Shown here piece after piece: positions 43,313 through 52,270 of a DNA stretch of 64,000 nucleotides. The notes beneath the pieces are model-generated. The model was not told the DNA's origin. It saw only the letters and a program-made list of their open reading frames with translations, and did not search any database. This stretch comes from JANXSF01 sp043745195. Its GTDB lineage: Bacteria; Acidobacteriota; Terriglobia; Bryobacterales; Bryobacteraceae. Each line of letters begins with the position of its first letter. The first letter of the stretch is position 1. The translations under genes and the position numbers were made by a program. The stretch spans positions 65,526 to 129,525 of the forward strand of contig JAYTTF010000168.1 in the NCBI GenBank assembly GCA_043745195.1, read 5' to 3'.

Positions 43313-46300
43313 ATGAAGACAAATTTCCTTCAAACAATTGTTTCTTTGTCGTTGTTACTTTCCTTGCCGATGGTTTGTAGATCCCAAGGCCTCACTGTAA
43401 CAATCGCACAGGAAACGGGCACTCCACCGGCTGGCGCTCTAAGCCCTCGTTGGATTTTCACAATGACTTTTGCCAATGGAGCAGCGGGTGCTTACAAAAC
43501 CGATCACTTTCAACTCTTCACCAGCATCCCCAATAGTTTCGACCCCGTCAACGACAACTGCATGTTTCAATACAGCCGTTACGGCGCTGGCAACGGCACC
43601 TTTTCAATATTTGGCGACACTCCGTATGTTCAGTCCGACTACGGCCCCTGGAGCGCCTGGAATTCCGGAATAGTTGAAAATAGCCAATGCCGCGTCTGGT
43701 CTCAGCACGCCGTGCAAAGCGTTATTGGGAATGATTTGAAACTTACATTTCCCGTAGAAGGGAAAGTGCTTATGGAAGGCAAGTACGGCATCTATGTTGA
43801 ACATGGTACCTGGGGCGGCTATAGCAATGGTTGGAACGGCTTTGGAAATTACTATACTCCTTTGTGGCAGCCCGTGAATCTACCCTTGCCGAATCTTCCT
43901 ACCAAGACCTTTCTGCAAACTTTCGGCAGCGGAATGAACACAGTTCTTGATGCCAGCATGAGTTCCACTGGAGTTGCGGGCAACGGGGTCAAGGCGATCA
44001 GCAGGGCATTGCTTATAGGCAACACAACATCAGCGCCCGACGGAGTCAACGCTTGCTACGCAATTTACCATAGGACAAGTCACGAATTGGCGATGCTTGA
44101 TGATGGGGGTAACAATGCTTTGAGCAGCCGCATTCTTGGAAACGTTCCAGGGGCATCCAACGTTGTCCAGGGAAATCAATGTGCCATGAATTTAGGGCTG
44201 TCCTGGTACGACGAAAATTTAACCACTACGCGGCTGCTGGTGCCGGTGACTTTCACTTCGAGTTTTGCGAACCGCCCTGGAGTGAAAAATCTATTCTTCG
44301 TGCCCATTGACAGAGCAGGGCAAGGTCCTTCCACTTCAGCATCCGACGGCACTTGGCCGCCTTCAAGTTTACCTGTGTCCGACTTTAGTCTCAGCATTCC
44401 GTCCAATTCCGCAACCGTCATGGCTGGCACGCCAACAGTCTCGTATACTGTGGTTGTGAATCCCATCAACGGTTTCGCGGGGGCTGTTAGTTTCTCTACA
44501 GCGGGCTTGCCTGGAGGAGCATCGGCTACTTTTAATCCACCAACGGTGGTCGGATCTGGCGCAACAACCTTAACAGTGAACGCGCCAGCCTATCACGTTG
44601 GAACCTTCAATTTTTCAGTTTCAGGCCAGTACGGTGCCGCAAGCAGAGGTGCCTCAGCCATCATCAAAGTGCACGACTTTGCTTTAACCATTTCACCTGG
44701 TTCGCAAACTATCCAGCCTTTCGGCACGGCTGCATATACAATCTCTGCCACAGGATTGAACGGCTATAACCAGCCTGTTACCGTTTCCAGCTTATCCAGT
44801 AGTTCCTGTGCGGGGTACGATCTAACTGCCATAACCGTACCTGTTTGGCCAGCCTCAATCCCTATGAATACTTCAGTCAACGTCTCCATTGGGTCGGTCT
44901 CATCACCAGGTGCTCCTATCTTCAAATGCCTAAACGTGACGGCCACCAGCGGCGGGGTCAGCCGTCAAGCAAACATGGCATTGAAAATAAACACGAATGC
45001 CAACCCCAGCGCTGATTTTTCACTTGGCGTTTCCTCAGCCCAACTCGTATCCATACCCGGTGTTGCAAACTTTGGTATCTCAGCCTCTGCTATCAATTCG
45101 TTCGCCGGTTCCATTGTGCTCAGTGCCACCGGTCCCAGCGGCTCCCCATTGCCCACTGGAATTTCCGCCAGTTTTACTCAATCCACAATCGTTGGCGGCA
45201 GTGGTGCAACCAACTTGCTGCTCAATGCTCTTTCCTCAGCACTGCCGGGGACCTATCCAATTGAAATAAGGGGCGTAAGTGGAACTCTTCTGCACGTCAC
45301 CTCTACATTCATAACAGTCCAATCCAGCCAAACTTTTACCATCAGCGCAACTCCAGGCACACAAACAGCAACCCAAACTGGAGTTGCCGGGTATACCGTT
45401 CTAATCAATACCAATCAAAGTTTTTCTGGCTCAATCTCGCTTTCTGCCACTGGTTTACCCAGCGGTGCGAATGCATCATTCAATCCCGGGACCATTACCA
45501 ATTCAGGCGTCGCCGGGGTTACCATCGCAACATCCTCCACACCTATCGGCAACTACCCGATTACCATAAGAGCGACAGATGGCGTCACCACGCGAACAGC
45601 AGCTGCACTTCTAATTGTAAACGCGCCAACCGCCGCCAAAATGATTAGCCCCTCGCCTGGGTCCACTCTTACATCTGGTGCTGTTACTTTCCAATGGGAT
45701 TCCGGCGTGGGTGCCTTTCAATATCAACTCTTGCTTGGTTCCTCGCAAGGCGCGTCCGATTATTTAACCACCTTGCCAACGGCCGCCCTATCTGTTTCTA
45801 CTGTATTACCCGGTCCAACAAGAACTCTGTACGCCACTCTCAACTCATTCGTAAGTGGGGTTCCTTCACGTTATTATGTCTACACAATCGGGCCAGCGGC
45901 CTCAGGTGATCCGGACACTGAAACAATGCAAAGTCCTCCTTCAGAAAACTTTCTGATACCAAACAACAACCAACCAACGGTGACTGGCCCATTCGTTGTA
46001 AAAATAAATGGTAATCCTGGTAACGGGAGGCTTGCAACCAAGTGCGCAATTTACATAACCAGTGGTGTAACGAGTGGCCCAGGAATCAATGGAACGCTGG
46101 ACTACCCCAGTTCATTTACCCCTGGAAATTCCAGTAGTTATGACGTAAAATTCACCATTCCGTCGTCAGTTTCTGGTGGCGAAAAGGCTATGGTTTGCGC
46201 GATTAATGGCGTGGTTGTTACAAAGAGCAATTTTTTAACAGTGTACGATGGCTCTCCGTTCATATCCACCCTTACCCAATTCGACCCAGAATACTCGGGC

Positions 46301-47488
46301 GGCCCATTCTATATTTCCGTCTTTGGATCCAACTTTGGCCCTGCCGTGAAAACACTCACTGTTTGCCCATCTGATGGGAATCCAAACTCTCCGTGTGTTA
46401 GCACGCCGAATTTCACTGTTTGCTTGCCATTAGCAGGTTCTGTGGTGAATCCAAGTTGCCCCTACGCCATTTGGAAAGATGATCAGATTAACGCGCTTCT
46501 CACGCCAACTTCCTCGACATTTGGAACTTACGATGTGCAGGTGACTTCTTCTGGTGCAGGCGGCCTCAACTTTTTTTTTAATCCCCAAGTAGCAAACAAG
46601 AAGGATAGTAACAAGAAGGGAACTCTGACCAAGCCACAGCTGCTACCGATAAAAATCTTTATCATTCATGGCATTGGGGACACTTCATCTGGCATGCAAG
46701 ACATTCGTTTTAATCTTGCGTCTACTCTCAATTCTGACCATGTAGTCGATGCCACCTTCAACTTTCTTGGTTGTTCCAGCATTGCGGCTGGCGGGGTGCA
46801 GCTTGCAAGTCATGTTCTCCTTAACACCATGCCGGGTCAAAGGGTGGCATTTGTTGGGCACAGCATGGGTGGCATTGTTATCAGGTCAATGCTAAGAGGA
46901 GGTTGGCTTCGCTTAATCGATCCAACACCCAATAAGAGATTGGTTGTGGGACTGGCAACACTCGGCAGTCCACATTTGGGATATCCGATTTTGCCAGAAG
47001 ACAGTATCCTAAAATGCCCAATTCAAGAAGACGAAATGGCTAGTTATATGCGTCAAGATCCATTCCAGATGTCTACTTTTCTGCAGGATCTGCAAGCCAA
47101 TTGGAACTTTGCCGCTGTTGGTGGACAGTGGTTTGCCGCTGCTGGTCGATCTTGTAGTAGTCCTGTTCGCGTGAGCCTGATCCCAAACCCGGATGGACCA
47201 CCTCTCATCAATGGTTGCCGTGACATAAATCCCTTCAGCGATGGAGTTATTTGTCACGATAGCGCAATGTTATTCCACCCTCAGGCACTTCCACAGGTGG
47301 GAACCAATTTAACTCCATCCATACAATGGTCAGACGATAGCCGGTTTTTTCAGCACGCCGCTGACATTGGCCCCACAGGCCTAAACGTGCTCTGCGGAAA
47401 TATAACTGGAGCAGTGTCGATAATCAATCCAAGTGCTACCGGTCAACTATTTATGGCCTTAAAGGATTTTCTCAATGCTCTTAGATAA
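43313..47488 (+). CDS. giant secreted protein: Ig-like repeats followed by a lipase-type alpha/beta hydrolase
   Basis: 1,391 residues. A signal peptide (FLQTIVSLSLLLSLPMVCRS) is followed by an unassigned domain of about 330 residues. Next come four or more Ig-like repeats of about 90 residues with the phrase FSLSIPSNSATVMAGTPTVS, TISPGSQTIQPFGTAAYTIS, TISATPGTQTATQTGVAGYT. A later segment reads MISPSPGSTLTSGAVTFQWD. From about residue 1105 a serine hydrolase appears: IKIFIIHGIGDTSSGMQDI (oxyanion HG), FVGHSMGGIVIRSMLRGG (GxSxG nucleophile Ser), LATLGSPHLGYPI. It resembles PGAP1/lipase-type esterases. It is probably anchored or released outside the cell to bind and cut esters; the substrate is unknown. 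Confidence 0.85.
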   Translation: MKTNFLQTIVSLSLLLSLPMVCRSQGLTVTIAQETGTPPAGALSPRWIFTMTFANGAAGAYKTDHFQLFTSIPNSFDPVNDNCMFQYSRYGAGNGTFSIFGDTPYVQSDYGPWSAWNSGIVENSQCRVWSQHAVQSVIGNDLKLTFPVEGKVLMEGKYGIYVEHGTWGGYSNGWNGFGNYYTPLWQPVNLPLPNLPTKTFLQTFGSGMNTVLDASMSSTGVAGNGVKAISRALLIGNTTSAPDGVNACYAIYHRTSHELAMLDDGGNNALSSRILGNVPGASNVVQGNQCAMNLGLSWYDENLTTTRLLVPVTFTSSFANRPGVKNLFFVPIDRAGQGPSTSASDGTWPPSSLPVSDFSLSIPSNSATVMAGTPTVSYTVVVNPINGFAGAVSFSTAGLPGGASATFNPPTVVGSGATTLTVNAPAYHVGTFNFSVSGQYGAASRGASAIIKVHDFALTISPGSQTIQPFGTAAYTISATGLNGYNQPVTVSSLSSSSCAGYDLTAITVPVWPASIPMNTSVNVSIGSVSSPGAPIFKCLNVTATSGGVSRQANMALKINTNANPSADFSLGVSSAQLVSIPGVANFGISASAINSFAGSIVLSATGPSGSPLPTGISASFTQSTIVGGSGATNLLLNALSSALPGTYPIEIRGVSGTLLHVTSTFITVQSSQTFTISATPGTQTATQTGVAGYTVLINTNQSFSGSISLSATGLPSGANASFNPGTITNSGVAGVTIATSSTPIGNYPITIRATDGVTTRTAAALLIVNAPTAAKMISPSPGSTLTSGAVTFQWDSGVGAFQYQLLLGSSQGASDYLTTLPTAALSVSTVLPGPTRTLYATLNSFVSGVPSRYYVYTIGPAASGDPDTETMQSPPSENFLIPNNNQPTVTGPFVVKINGNPGNGRLATKCAIYITSGVTSGPGINGTLDYPSSFTPGNSSSYDVKFTIPSSVSGGEKAMVCAINGVVVTKSNFLTVYDGSPFISTLTQFDPEYSGGPFYISVFGSNFGPAVKTLTVCPSDGNPNSPCVSTPNFTVCLPLAGSVVNPSCPYAIWKDDQINALLTPTSSTFGTYDVQVTSSGAGGLNFFFNPQVANKKDSNKKGTLTKPQLLPIKIFIIHGIGDTSSGMQDIRFNLASTLNSDHVVDATFNFLGCSSIAAGGVQLASHVLLNTMPGQRVAFVGHSMGGIVIRSMLRGGWLRLIDPTPNKRLVVGLATLGSPHLGYPILPEDSILKCPIQEDEMASYMRQDPFQMSTFLQDLQANWNFAAVGGQWFAAAGRSCSSPVRVSLIPNPDGPPLINGCRDINPFSDGVICHDSAMLFHPQALPQVGTNLTPSIQWSDDSRFFQHAADIGPTGLNVLCGNITGAVSIINPSATGQLFMALKDFLNALR

Positions 47489-48218
47489 ATTACGTCTACT
47501 TTGGGTCCTAATGATCATTCCCTCCTCGGTCAGTTGCCAATCACAAGGACAGCTCCGGGTTGCAGACTGCCCTGAATCGGTGCAACGCCAGTATCTCTCG
47601 GATTACCTCGACGAGGGACTTCCTTTAGGGTATAGCCAGTTCAAGGGAAACACGACCGAACCAAGCGGTGAAGTCGCAATTATGATTCGAAGGCAATCTT
47701 GGGTTATTCCGATTCTTGAACAGCGTGCGAAAATGCTAATGAAGGAACCCGTTTCGAACAAGGACGCCATTTATAGAATCGCCGTTCTCATTGCCGAATC
47801 GGGTAAGCAAGAAGGCTTAGATGCACTCCTGAGGCTGTTTGACAATCAAGAGGGGTCGCACTACGTTGCCAAGCTCATCTACGCCGCATTGGACAAACCC
47901 AACTATGTGAAACTTTGGTACTCCGCGCTGGATTCACCCAACCAAATGGTGAGGGAAGAGGCGGCAAAGGCGATTCCAACAATGATCGACTTCAGTCCCA
48001 ATGAGTACCCAGTAAGACGACGGAAAGACTGGGCCGATGCAGCCGTTGACCGTTACAAACACGCGCCAACGGAAGAAGATATCCTTACTGATCCGATCTA
48101 CGGACTGAACCGATCTAGGGAATTGAAGGTGGAAGAGATCGAAACTCTCAAGGCTCTTGGTCAAGCCGAAGTCCAAAGACGAAAAAATGGTGGAAAGCCG
48201 GGCCATCCACGACACTAA
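47475..48218 (+). CDS. exported HEAT-like repeat protein
   Basis: 247 residues. The N-terminus is a signal-peptide-like stretch (LRLLWVLMIIPSSVSCQSQG) with a possible lipobox (VSC). The body has helical repeats: AIYRIAVLIAESGKQEGLDA, LLRLFDNQEGSHYVAKLIYA, DSPNQMVREEAAKAIPTMID. The start overlaps the end of the hydrolase gene by 14 bp, so translation is likely coupled. No specific function is recognised; it may be a periplasmic or outer-membrane partner of the secreted hydrolase. Confidence 0.75.
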   Translation: MLLDKLRLLWVLMIIPSSVSCQSQGQLRVADCPESVQRQYLSDYLDEGLPLGYSQFKGNTTEPSGEVAIMIRRQSWVIPILEQRAKMLMKEPVSNKDAIYRIAVLIAESGKQEGLDALLRLFDNQEGSHYVAKLIYAALDKPNYVKLWYSALDSPNQMVREEAAKAIPTMIDFSPNEYPVRRRKDWADAAVDRYKHAPTEEDILTDPIYGLNRSRELKVEEIETLKALGQAEVQRRKNGGKPGHPRH

Positions 48219-48243
48219 AAAGCTTACAAACACCGCGCCCCAG

Positions 48244-48579
48244 TGCTGCTCGAATCATCTCCAATGCCGTGGATGATATGGCATTTGTTGGGCACAGCAT
48301 GGGTGGTCCATCCCAGTGGCAAAAAAAGTAACTTGCTTGTCAAATCGGAAGAGATTCGTGACGCCCATTGGGCCTTTACTTCACGATGAAACTTGCGAAC
48401 ACCGCACTCCAGGAACTATTTTTTACCAATAAATCAATAACCTACGCGATTTCTCCAATCCGCCGCCTTCCACGCATCCCGTACACTTCTATCAGGAAGA
48501 CAACACCGTTGCGCAGCGTGCTTCACAAACCAAGTCTGCTGGCAGCGATGAAATTCAAAAATTGCAGAACGAACCCAAT
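48244..48579 (+). repeat. trailer repeat, copy 2 (intact)
   Basis: This contiguous copy matches 40397-40611 plus 42241-42272. It has an extra segment of about 85 bp (48279-48363) absent from copy 1, which begins with 28 bp identical to 46845-46872 inside the hydrolase gene (the FVGHSMGG codons). The stretch 48219-48701 holds this repeat and no convincing gene. Confidence 0.75.
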
Positions 48580-48701
48580 CTACAAAAACAACTCCCAGAT
48601 GGAACTATTCCCGCCTGGGTGGTGTCCATACTAATAAGCCTGCCCAAATGATCCATGGAAGTCTGGGGCAGAAAATGTTACGGTGAATCGAGGGTATCGT
48701 C

Positions 48702-49385
48702 GTGGCGGACACTTCAATTGGCCTACACCTGGAAACAGGTCGCGTTCGCGGGGATGTAACGGACTTGGCTTTGCGCGATCAATTGCTTCTCATCGGCTTG
48801 CAAGCTGGTGAAGAACAAGCGTACGAAACCTTAATCGGTCTATATTCGCAACCCGTGTATAGCATCGTCTACCGGCTGCTCTCCGATCCTGGGGAAGCCA
48901 ACGATGTTGTACAAGAAGTCTTCCTGAAGATTTTCCGCAACATGGGAAAGTTTCGGGGCGATTGCAGCTTGAAAACCTGGATCTACCGCATAGCGGTGAA
49001 CGAGGCTCATAATCACCGGCGTTGGTTTAGTCGGCACAAAAGGCAAGAGGTTGGGCTGGACGGTGAGGAGGAAGACACCCAATGCTATTCCGAGCAATTG
49101 GCTGACCCCGGCCGTAACCCGTTCGACATTACTCTGAGTCACGAACAGAAGTTACGAATTGAAGATGCATTGGGCAAGTTGAAGCCCATTTTCAAAGCAG
49201 CGGTTGTGCTGCGCGATATTGAAGATTTAAGTTACGACGAAATTGCCGGCATCATGCAGGTATCACTAGGAACAGTGAAAACCAGAATCCTGCGTGGCCG
49301 CGATCAGTTGCGAAAGATTTTATTGGAACAGGAATCCGCTGACGCCCTTCAAAAGTATTTGGCTGCGGAAACGGTTATCGGCTGA
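48702..49385 (+). CDS. ECF-type RNA polymerase sigma factor
   Basis: 227 residues; the start is GTG. Region 2 is at about residues 40-110 (AYETLIGLYSQPVYSIVYRL; EANDVVQEVFLKIFRNMGKF; CSLKTWIYRIAVNEAHNHRR). Region 4 is at about 155-205 (RIEDALGKLKPIFKAAVVLR; YDEIAGIMQVSLGTVKTRIL). The group resembles SigE/RpoE-like acidobacterial factors. It directs RNA polymerase to its own promoter set. The next gene, 14 bp downstream, encodes a membrane protein that probably works as its anti-sigma partner. Confidence 0.93.
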   Translation: MADTSIGLHLETGRVRGDVTDLALRDQLLLIGLQAGEEQAYETLIGLYSQPVYSIVYRLLSDPGEANDVVQEVFLKIFRNMGKFRGDCSLKTWIYRIAVNEAHNHRRWFSRHKRQEVGLDGEEEDTQCYSEQLADPGRNPFDITLSHEQKLRIEDALGKLKPIFKAAVVLRDIEDLSYDEIAGIMQVSLGTVKTRILRGRDQLRKILLEQESADALQKYLAAETVIG

Positions 49386-49399
49386 AGGATAGAAAGATC

Positions 49400-50014
49400 A
49401 TGAGAAATATTCAGGATTTCCAACCCGGCGGCAACGAACAGATCAGCAAAATGCTGAGGGAATTGCCTAAGCAGCAAATGCCGGAACTTTTAAAAACGAA
49501 CCTGCGGGTGCTTGCCTCAAAGGAACGTTCGCGCGCTGTTACTCACAAAAGTTTTTCGAGCACCCTCGAAACTTGGGGTAATTCAATGTCACTTTGGTAC
49601 GGCAATTTAATGCGCCCATTGGTAATTCCCTTTACCGGCGGATTGAGCGCGGCGGCCTTGATGTTTGGGTTGCTATACCCAACTTTGGTTTCCAGTTACC
49701 GTCCTATTTACGACCAGCCCACTACGTTTTATGAAGAAGCTCAGGCGTCCGAATTGTGGCCATTGGGTGTTGCCGGTGCCAGTAAGTTAGATGCCGTCCT
49801 GGTGGTGGATGTTGCAATTGACGAACAAGGAAGGATGATCAGCTATTCGGTTCCATCGGAAGACGAAGTCTTTCTGCGGGATCAGGTGCTGCGCCGGTCC
49901 ATTGAGACCAATTTGCTGGTCACCAAATTCAAACCAGCAAACTTCTTCGGATCGCCAACCCACGGCAAAGTGCGGCTAACCATTCCCAACAAAAGCATGG
50001 AAGTAAAGGGTTAG
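49400..50014 (+). CDS. membrane protein paired with the ECF sigma factor (putative anti-sigma)
   Basis: 204 residues. The N-terminus (NEQISKMLRELPKQQMPELL then KTNLRVLASKERSRAV) resembles the cytoplasmic helical part of anti-sigma factors. One transmembrane segment lies at about residues 75-95 (LVIPFTGGLSAAALMFGLLY). The C-terminal domain (LDAVLVVDVAIDEQGRMISY) looks like a TonB-C-type beta fold outside the membrane. No zinc-binding HxxxCxxC motif is seen. Location and length fit an anti-sigma regulator, but this is inference. Its stop is 2 bp before the start of rsmA. Confidence 0.75.
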   Translation: MRNIQDFQPGGNEQISKMLRELPKQQMPELLKTNLRVLASKERSRAVTHKSFSSTLETWGNSMSLWYGNLMRPLVIPFTGGLSAAALMFGLLYPTLVSSYRPIYDQPTTFYEEAQASELWPLGVAGASKLDAVLVVDVAIDEQGRMISYSVPSEDEVFLRDQVLRRSIETNLLVTKFKPANFFGSPTHGKVRLTIPNKSMEVKG

Positions 50015-50016
50015 CT

Positions 50017-50754
50017 CTGGGGCAGAAGCTAGGGCAACATTTTCTACGTAGCACTCCCATTCTGGAGCGCATCACTAAAGCTGTATGCCGCCAAGAACGG
50101 CATCCGCTGATTATTGAAATTGGACCAGGGCAAGGAGCTTTAACCGCTCTGCTGTTGGATCGGGCTGACCATGTGGTTGTGGTGGAAATCGACCCGCTGA
50201 TGATCGATCATCTCCATGACCGATTTCCCGATCACCCTAACCTTACCATCCACCACGGCGACGTACTGAAAACCGATCTGGCCCAATGGGGTCCGGCAGT
50301 GCTGGCCGGTAATCTTCCCTACTACATTACTTCACCGATTCTAGACTGTATTTTTGCCGCTCGCCATGTGCTGACAGAAGCCACAGTGCTGGTGCAAAAG
50401 GAAGTGGCCGAACGCATGGTGGCCCCTCCAGGTTCGCGCGATTATGGCTTTCTTTCCGTGCGCACGCAACTGCATGCTGAAGCAAAGTTGATGTTCAAAG
50501 TGCCCCCCGGTTCCTTCACTCCACCGCCGAAAGTGGATTCTGCCGTGGTTCATATGAAGGTTTGCCAAGGTGAAGATCAGCAAGAGTTCCTTGCCTTTGC
50601 CGCGCGCTGCTTCGGACAAAAGCGGAAAACCCTGCGCAACAATTTGGCTCCCTATTACGGCAAAGAGAAAATCGAAGCCCAACCGGAATCGGGGTTGCGC
50701 GCCGAGCAAATGAGCATCGCTCAACTCCGCGACTTAATGCTGCGGCTTGCCTAA
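50017..50754 (+). CDS. rsmA: 16S rRNA adenine dimethyltransferase (KsgA/RsmA), probable CTG start
   Basis: The protein reads GQKLGQHFLRSTPILERITK, IIEIGPGQGALTALLLDRAD (SAM motif I), NLPYYITSPILDCIF (motif IV) and FTPPPKVDSAVVHMK. The enzyme dimethylates two adjacent adenines near the 3' end of 16S rRNA. A TTG at 50155 would cut away the SAM motif. The frame upstream has no ATG, GTG or TTG back to a stop at 49903. A CTG at 50017 gives exactly the family's N-terminus and has AAAGGG 6 nt before it. The upstream stop is 2 bp away, so coupling may help. 245 residues, slightly short. Confidence 0.85.
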   Translation: MGQKLGQHFLRSTPILERITKAVCRQERHPLIIEIGPGQGALTALLLDRADHVVVVEIDPLMIDHLHDRFPDHPNLTIHHGDVLKTDLAQWGPAVLAGNLPYYITSPILDCIFAARHVLTEATVLVQKEVAERMVAPPGSRDYGFLSVRTQLHAEAKLMFKVPPGSFTPPPKVDSAVVHMKVCQGEDQQEFLAFAARCFGQKRKTLRNNLAPYYGKEKIEAQPESGLRAEQMSIAQLRDLMLRLA

Positions 50755-52268
50755 CCTTTCAGCGCAGCTAACTCTTTTCCAGTTTCCTTTTCCACGTCGG
50801 CATGCAGGCTGTTGCCGTGCGCATCCATGGTTACGATGGCCACAAAATCGGTAGCATGCAAATGCCACATTGCTTCAGGTACGCCGAACTCCATCCAATG
50901 GACCCCGTAAACTTTATCCAGCGTTCGGGCATAGAATTGCGCTGCTCCGCCAATGCCGTTTAAGTATACCGCCCCGCATTCTTTCATAGCCGCCAAGGTT
51001 TTTGCGCCCATGCCGCCTTTGCCGATTACAGCCTTCACTCCGTAGCGCCGCAACACTTCCGCTTGATACGGTTCTTCGCGAATGCTTGTGGTTGGGCCGG
51101 CAGCTTTCACCACCCACTCCCCGTCCTGCTTCAGCATCACCGGACCGCAATGGTAAAGAATCTGGCCATTCAAATCTACAGGCGGCGGATTCTTCATAAG
51201 GTGGGCATGCACCGCATCGCGGCCCGTATACAAATCGCCGGTGATTCGAACCACATCGCCAACTTTCAACGATCGCATTTGCTGTTCCGTCAGAGGAGGC
51301 GTTAGTACAACTTCCTTGCCCGTTAATTGAAAGCCTTCGGATTTAGCCATCTTGATCACAGGCTCTGTTGGGTCGCGGTAAAGCCAATCGGAAATCTTGC
51401 CGGAGCTTGCATCCAGCCGAACTCCCAGACGGCGAAACGCCCAGCAATCGTAAGCCACGCTGACAAAGAAGCTGGCAGGCAAACGATTTGCCGCAGTCAC
51501 CTTGCAACCAATCAGTGAAGCCTTACCGCCGAAACCCATTGCGCCAACGCCAATCTTGTTGGCCTCTTCCATAACCTCGGCTTCCAACTTGGCCAATATT
51601 GGATTCGGATTCACATCGTCTAAAGTTCGGAACAGTTGACCCTTGGCCAGCACATAGCCGTGACCTCGATCGGAACCAATGCAAACCCCCAGCGCACCTG
51701 GAGCGCAACCTTGTCCTTGCGCCTGCCAAACGGCATGGAGCAGACATTTTCGGACGCCCTCCAAATCGCGGCCCGCCTTGCCCAAATGTTCCAGATCGCA
51801 GGGCAGGGAATACTGGATGTTCTTGTTCTCGCACCCTCCGCCTTTCAGGATCAGCTTTACTTCGATTTCGTCCTGCTCCCACTGCTCAAAGTGGATCACT
51901 GGAGTTTCTTCGCCTAAGTTGTTGCCGCTGTTTTCGCCGGTAATGGAATCCACAGAATTCGGGCGCAACTTGCCCAGCTTCGTAGCTTCAGCAACAGCTT
52001 CCTTAATGGCCTTCTTAATCAGGATCTGATTTACGCCAACCGGAGTATGAACCTCAAATGTTGGCATGCCGGTATCCTGGCAAATGGGTCCAGCATCCTG
52101 TTCCGCCATGTCGATATTGGTGGCAATGATGTTCAACGCTTGTGAACTCTGCGTTCCAGGCGTTTCGATTTCCAGGCTTATCCCAAGCGCTTTGCGCACA
52201 TCAGGCGGCAGGTTGGAAGAAGTCTGGGTGATTAGTTCAAGAAGGCTAGCTTTCAGGGAATCCATCAA
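50751..52268 (-). CDS. fumA: fumarate hydratase class I (iron-sulfur type)
   Basis: 505 residues. The alpha part has the [4Fe-4S] cysteines in AGPICQDTGMPTFEVHTP, LKGGGCENKNIQYSLPC and ALGVCIGSDRGHGYVLAKG. The beta part begins near residue 320 (LTGKEVVLTPPLTEQQMRSL; VGDVVRITGDLYTGRDAVHA) and contains CGPVMLKQDGEWVVKAAGPT then TTSIREEPYQAEVLRRYGVK. Single-chain length matches FumA/FumB. It interconverts fumarate and malate in the TCA cycle. Its end overlaps rsmA by 4 bp in convergent orientation. A tartrate dehydratase activity cannot be excluded. Confidence 0.92.
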   Translation of the reverse strand: MMDSLKASLLELITQTSSNLPPDVRKALGISLEIETPGTQSSQALNIIATNIDMAEQDAGPICQDTGMPTFEVHTPVGVNQILIKKAIKEAVAEATKLGKLRPNSVDSITGENSGNNLGEETPVIHFEQWEQDEIEVKLILKGGGCENKNIQYSLPCDLEHLGKAGRDLEGVRKCLLHAVWQAQGQGCAPGALGVCIGSDRGHGYVLAKGQLFRTLDDVNPNPILAKLEAEVMEEANKIGVGAMGFGGKASLIGCKVTAANRLPASFFVSVAYDCWAFRRLGVRLDASSGKISDWLYRDPTEPVIKMAKSEGFQLTGKEVVLTPPLTEQQMRSLKVGDVVRITGDLYTGRDAVHAHLMKNPPPVDLNGQILYHCGPVMLKQDGEWVVKAAGPTTSIREEPYQAEVLRRYGVKAVIGKGGMGAKTLAAMKECGAVYLNGIGGAAQFYARTLDKVYGVHWMEFGVPEAMWHLHATDFVAIVTMDAHGNSLHADVEKETGKELAALKG

Positions 52269-52270
52269 CT

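Noticed and set aside
48368..48634. 88-codon frame in the intact trailer
   Set aside because: The frame is not kept in the other trailer copy, so selection for a protein is not supported.
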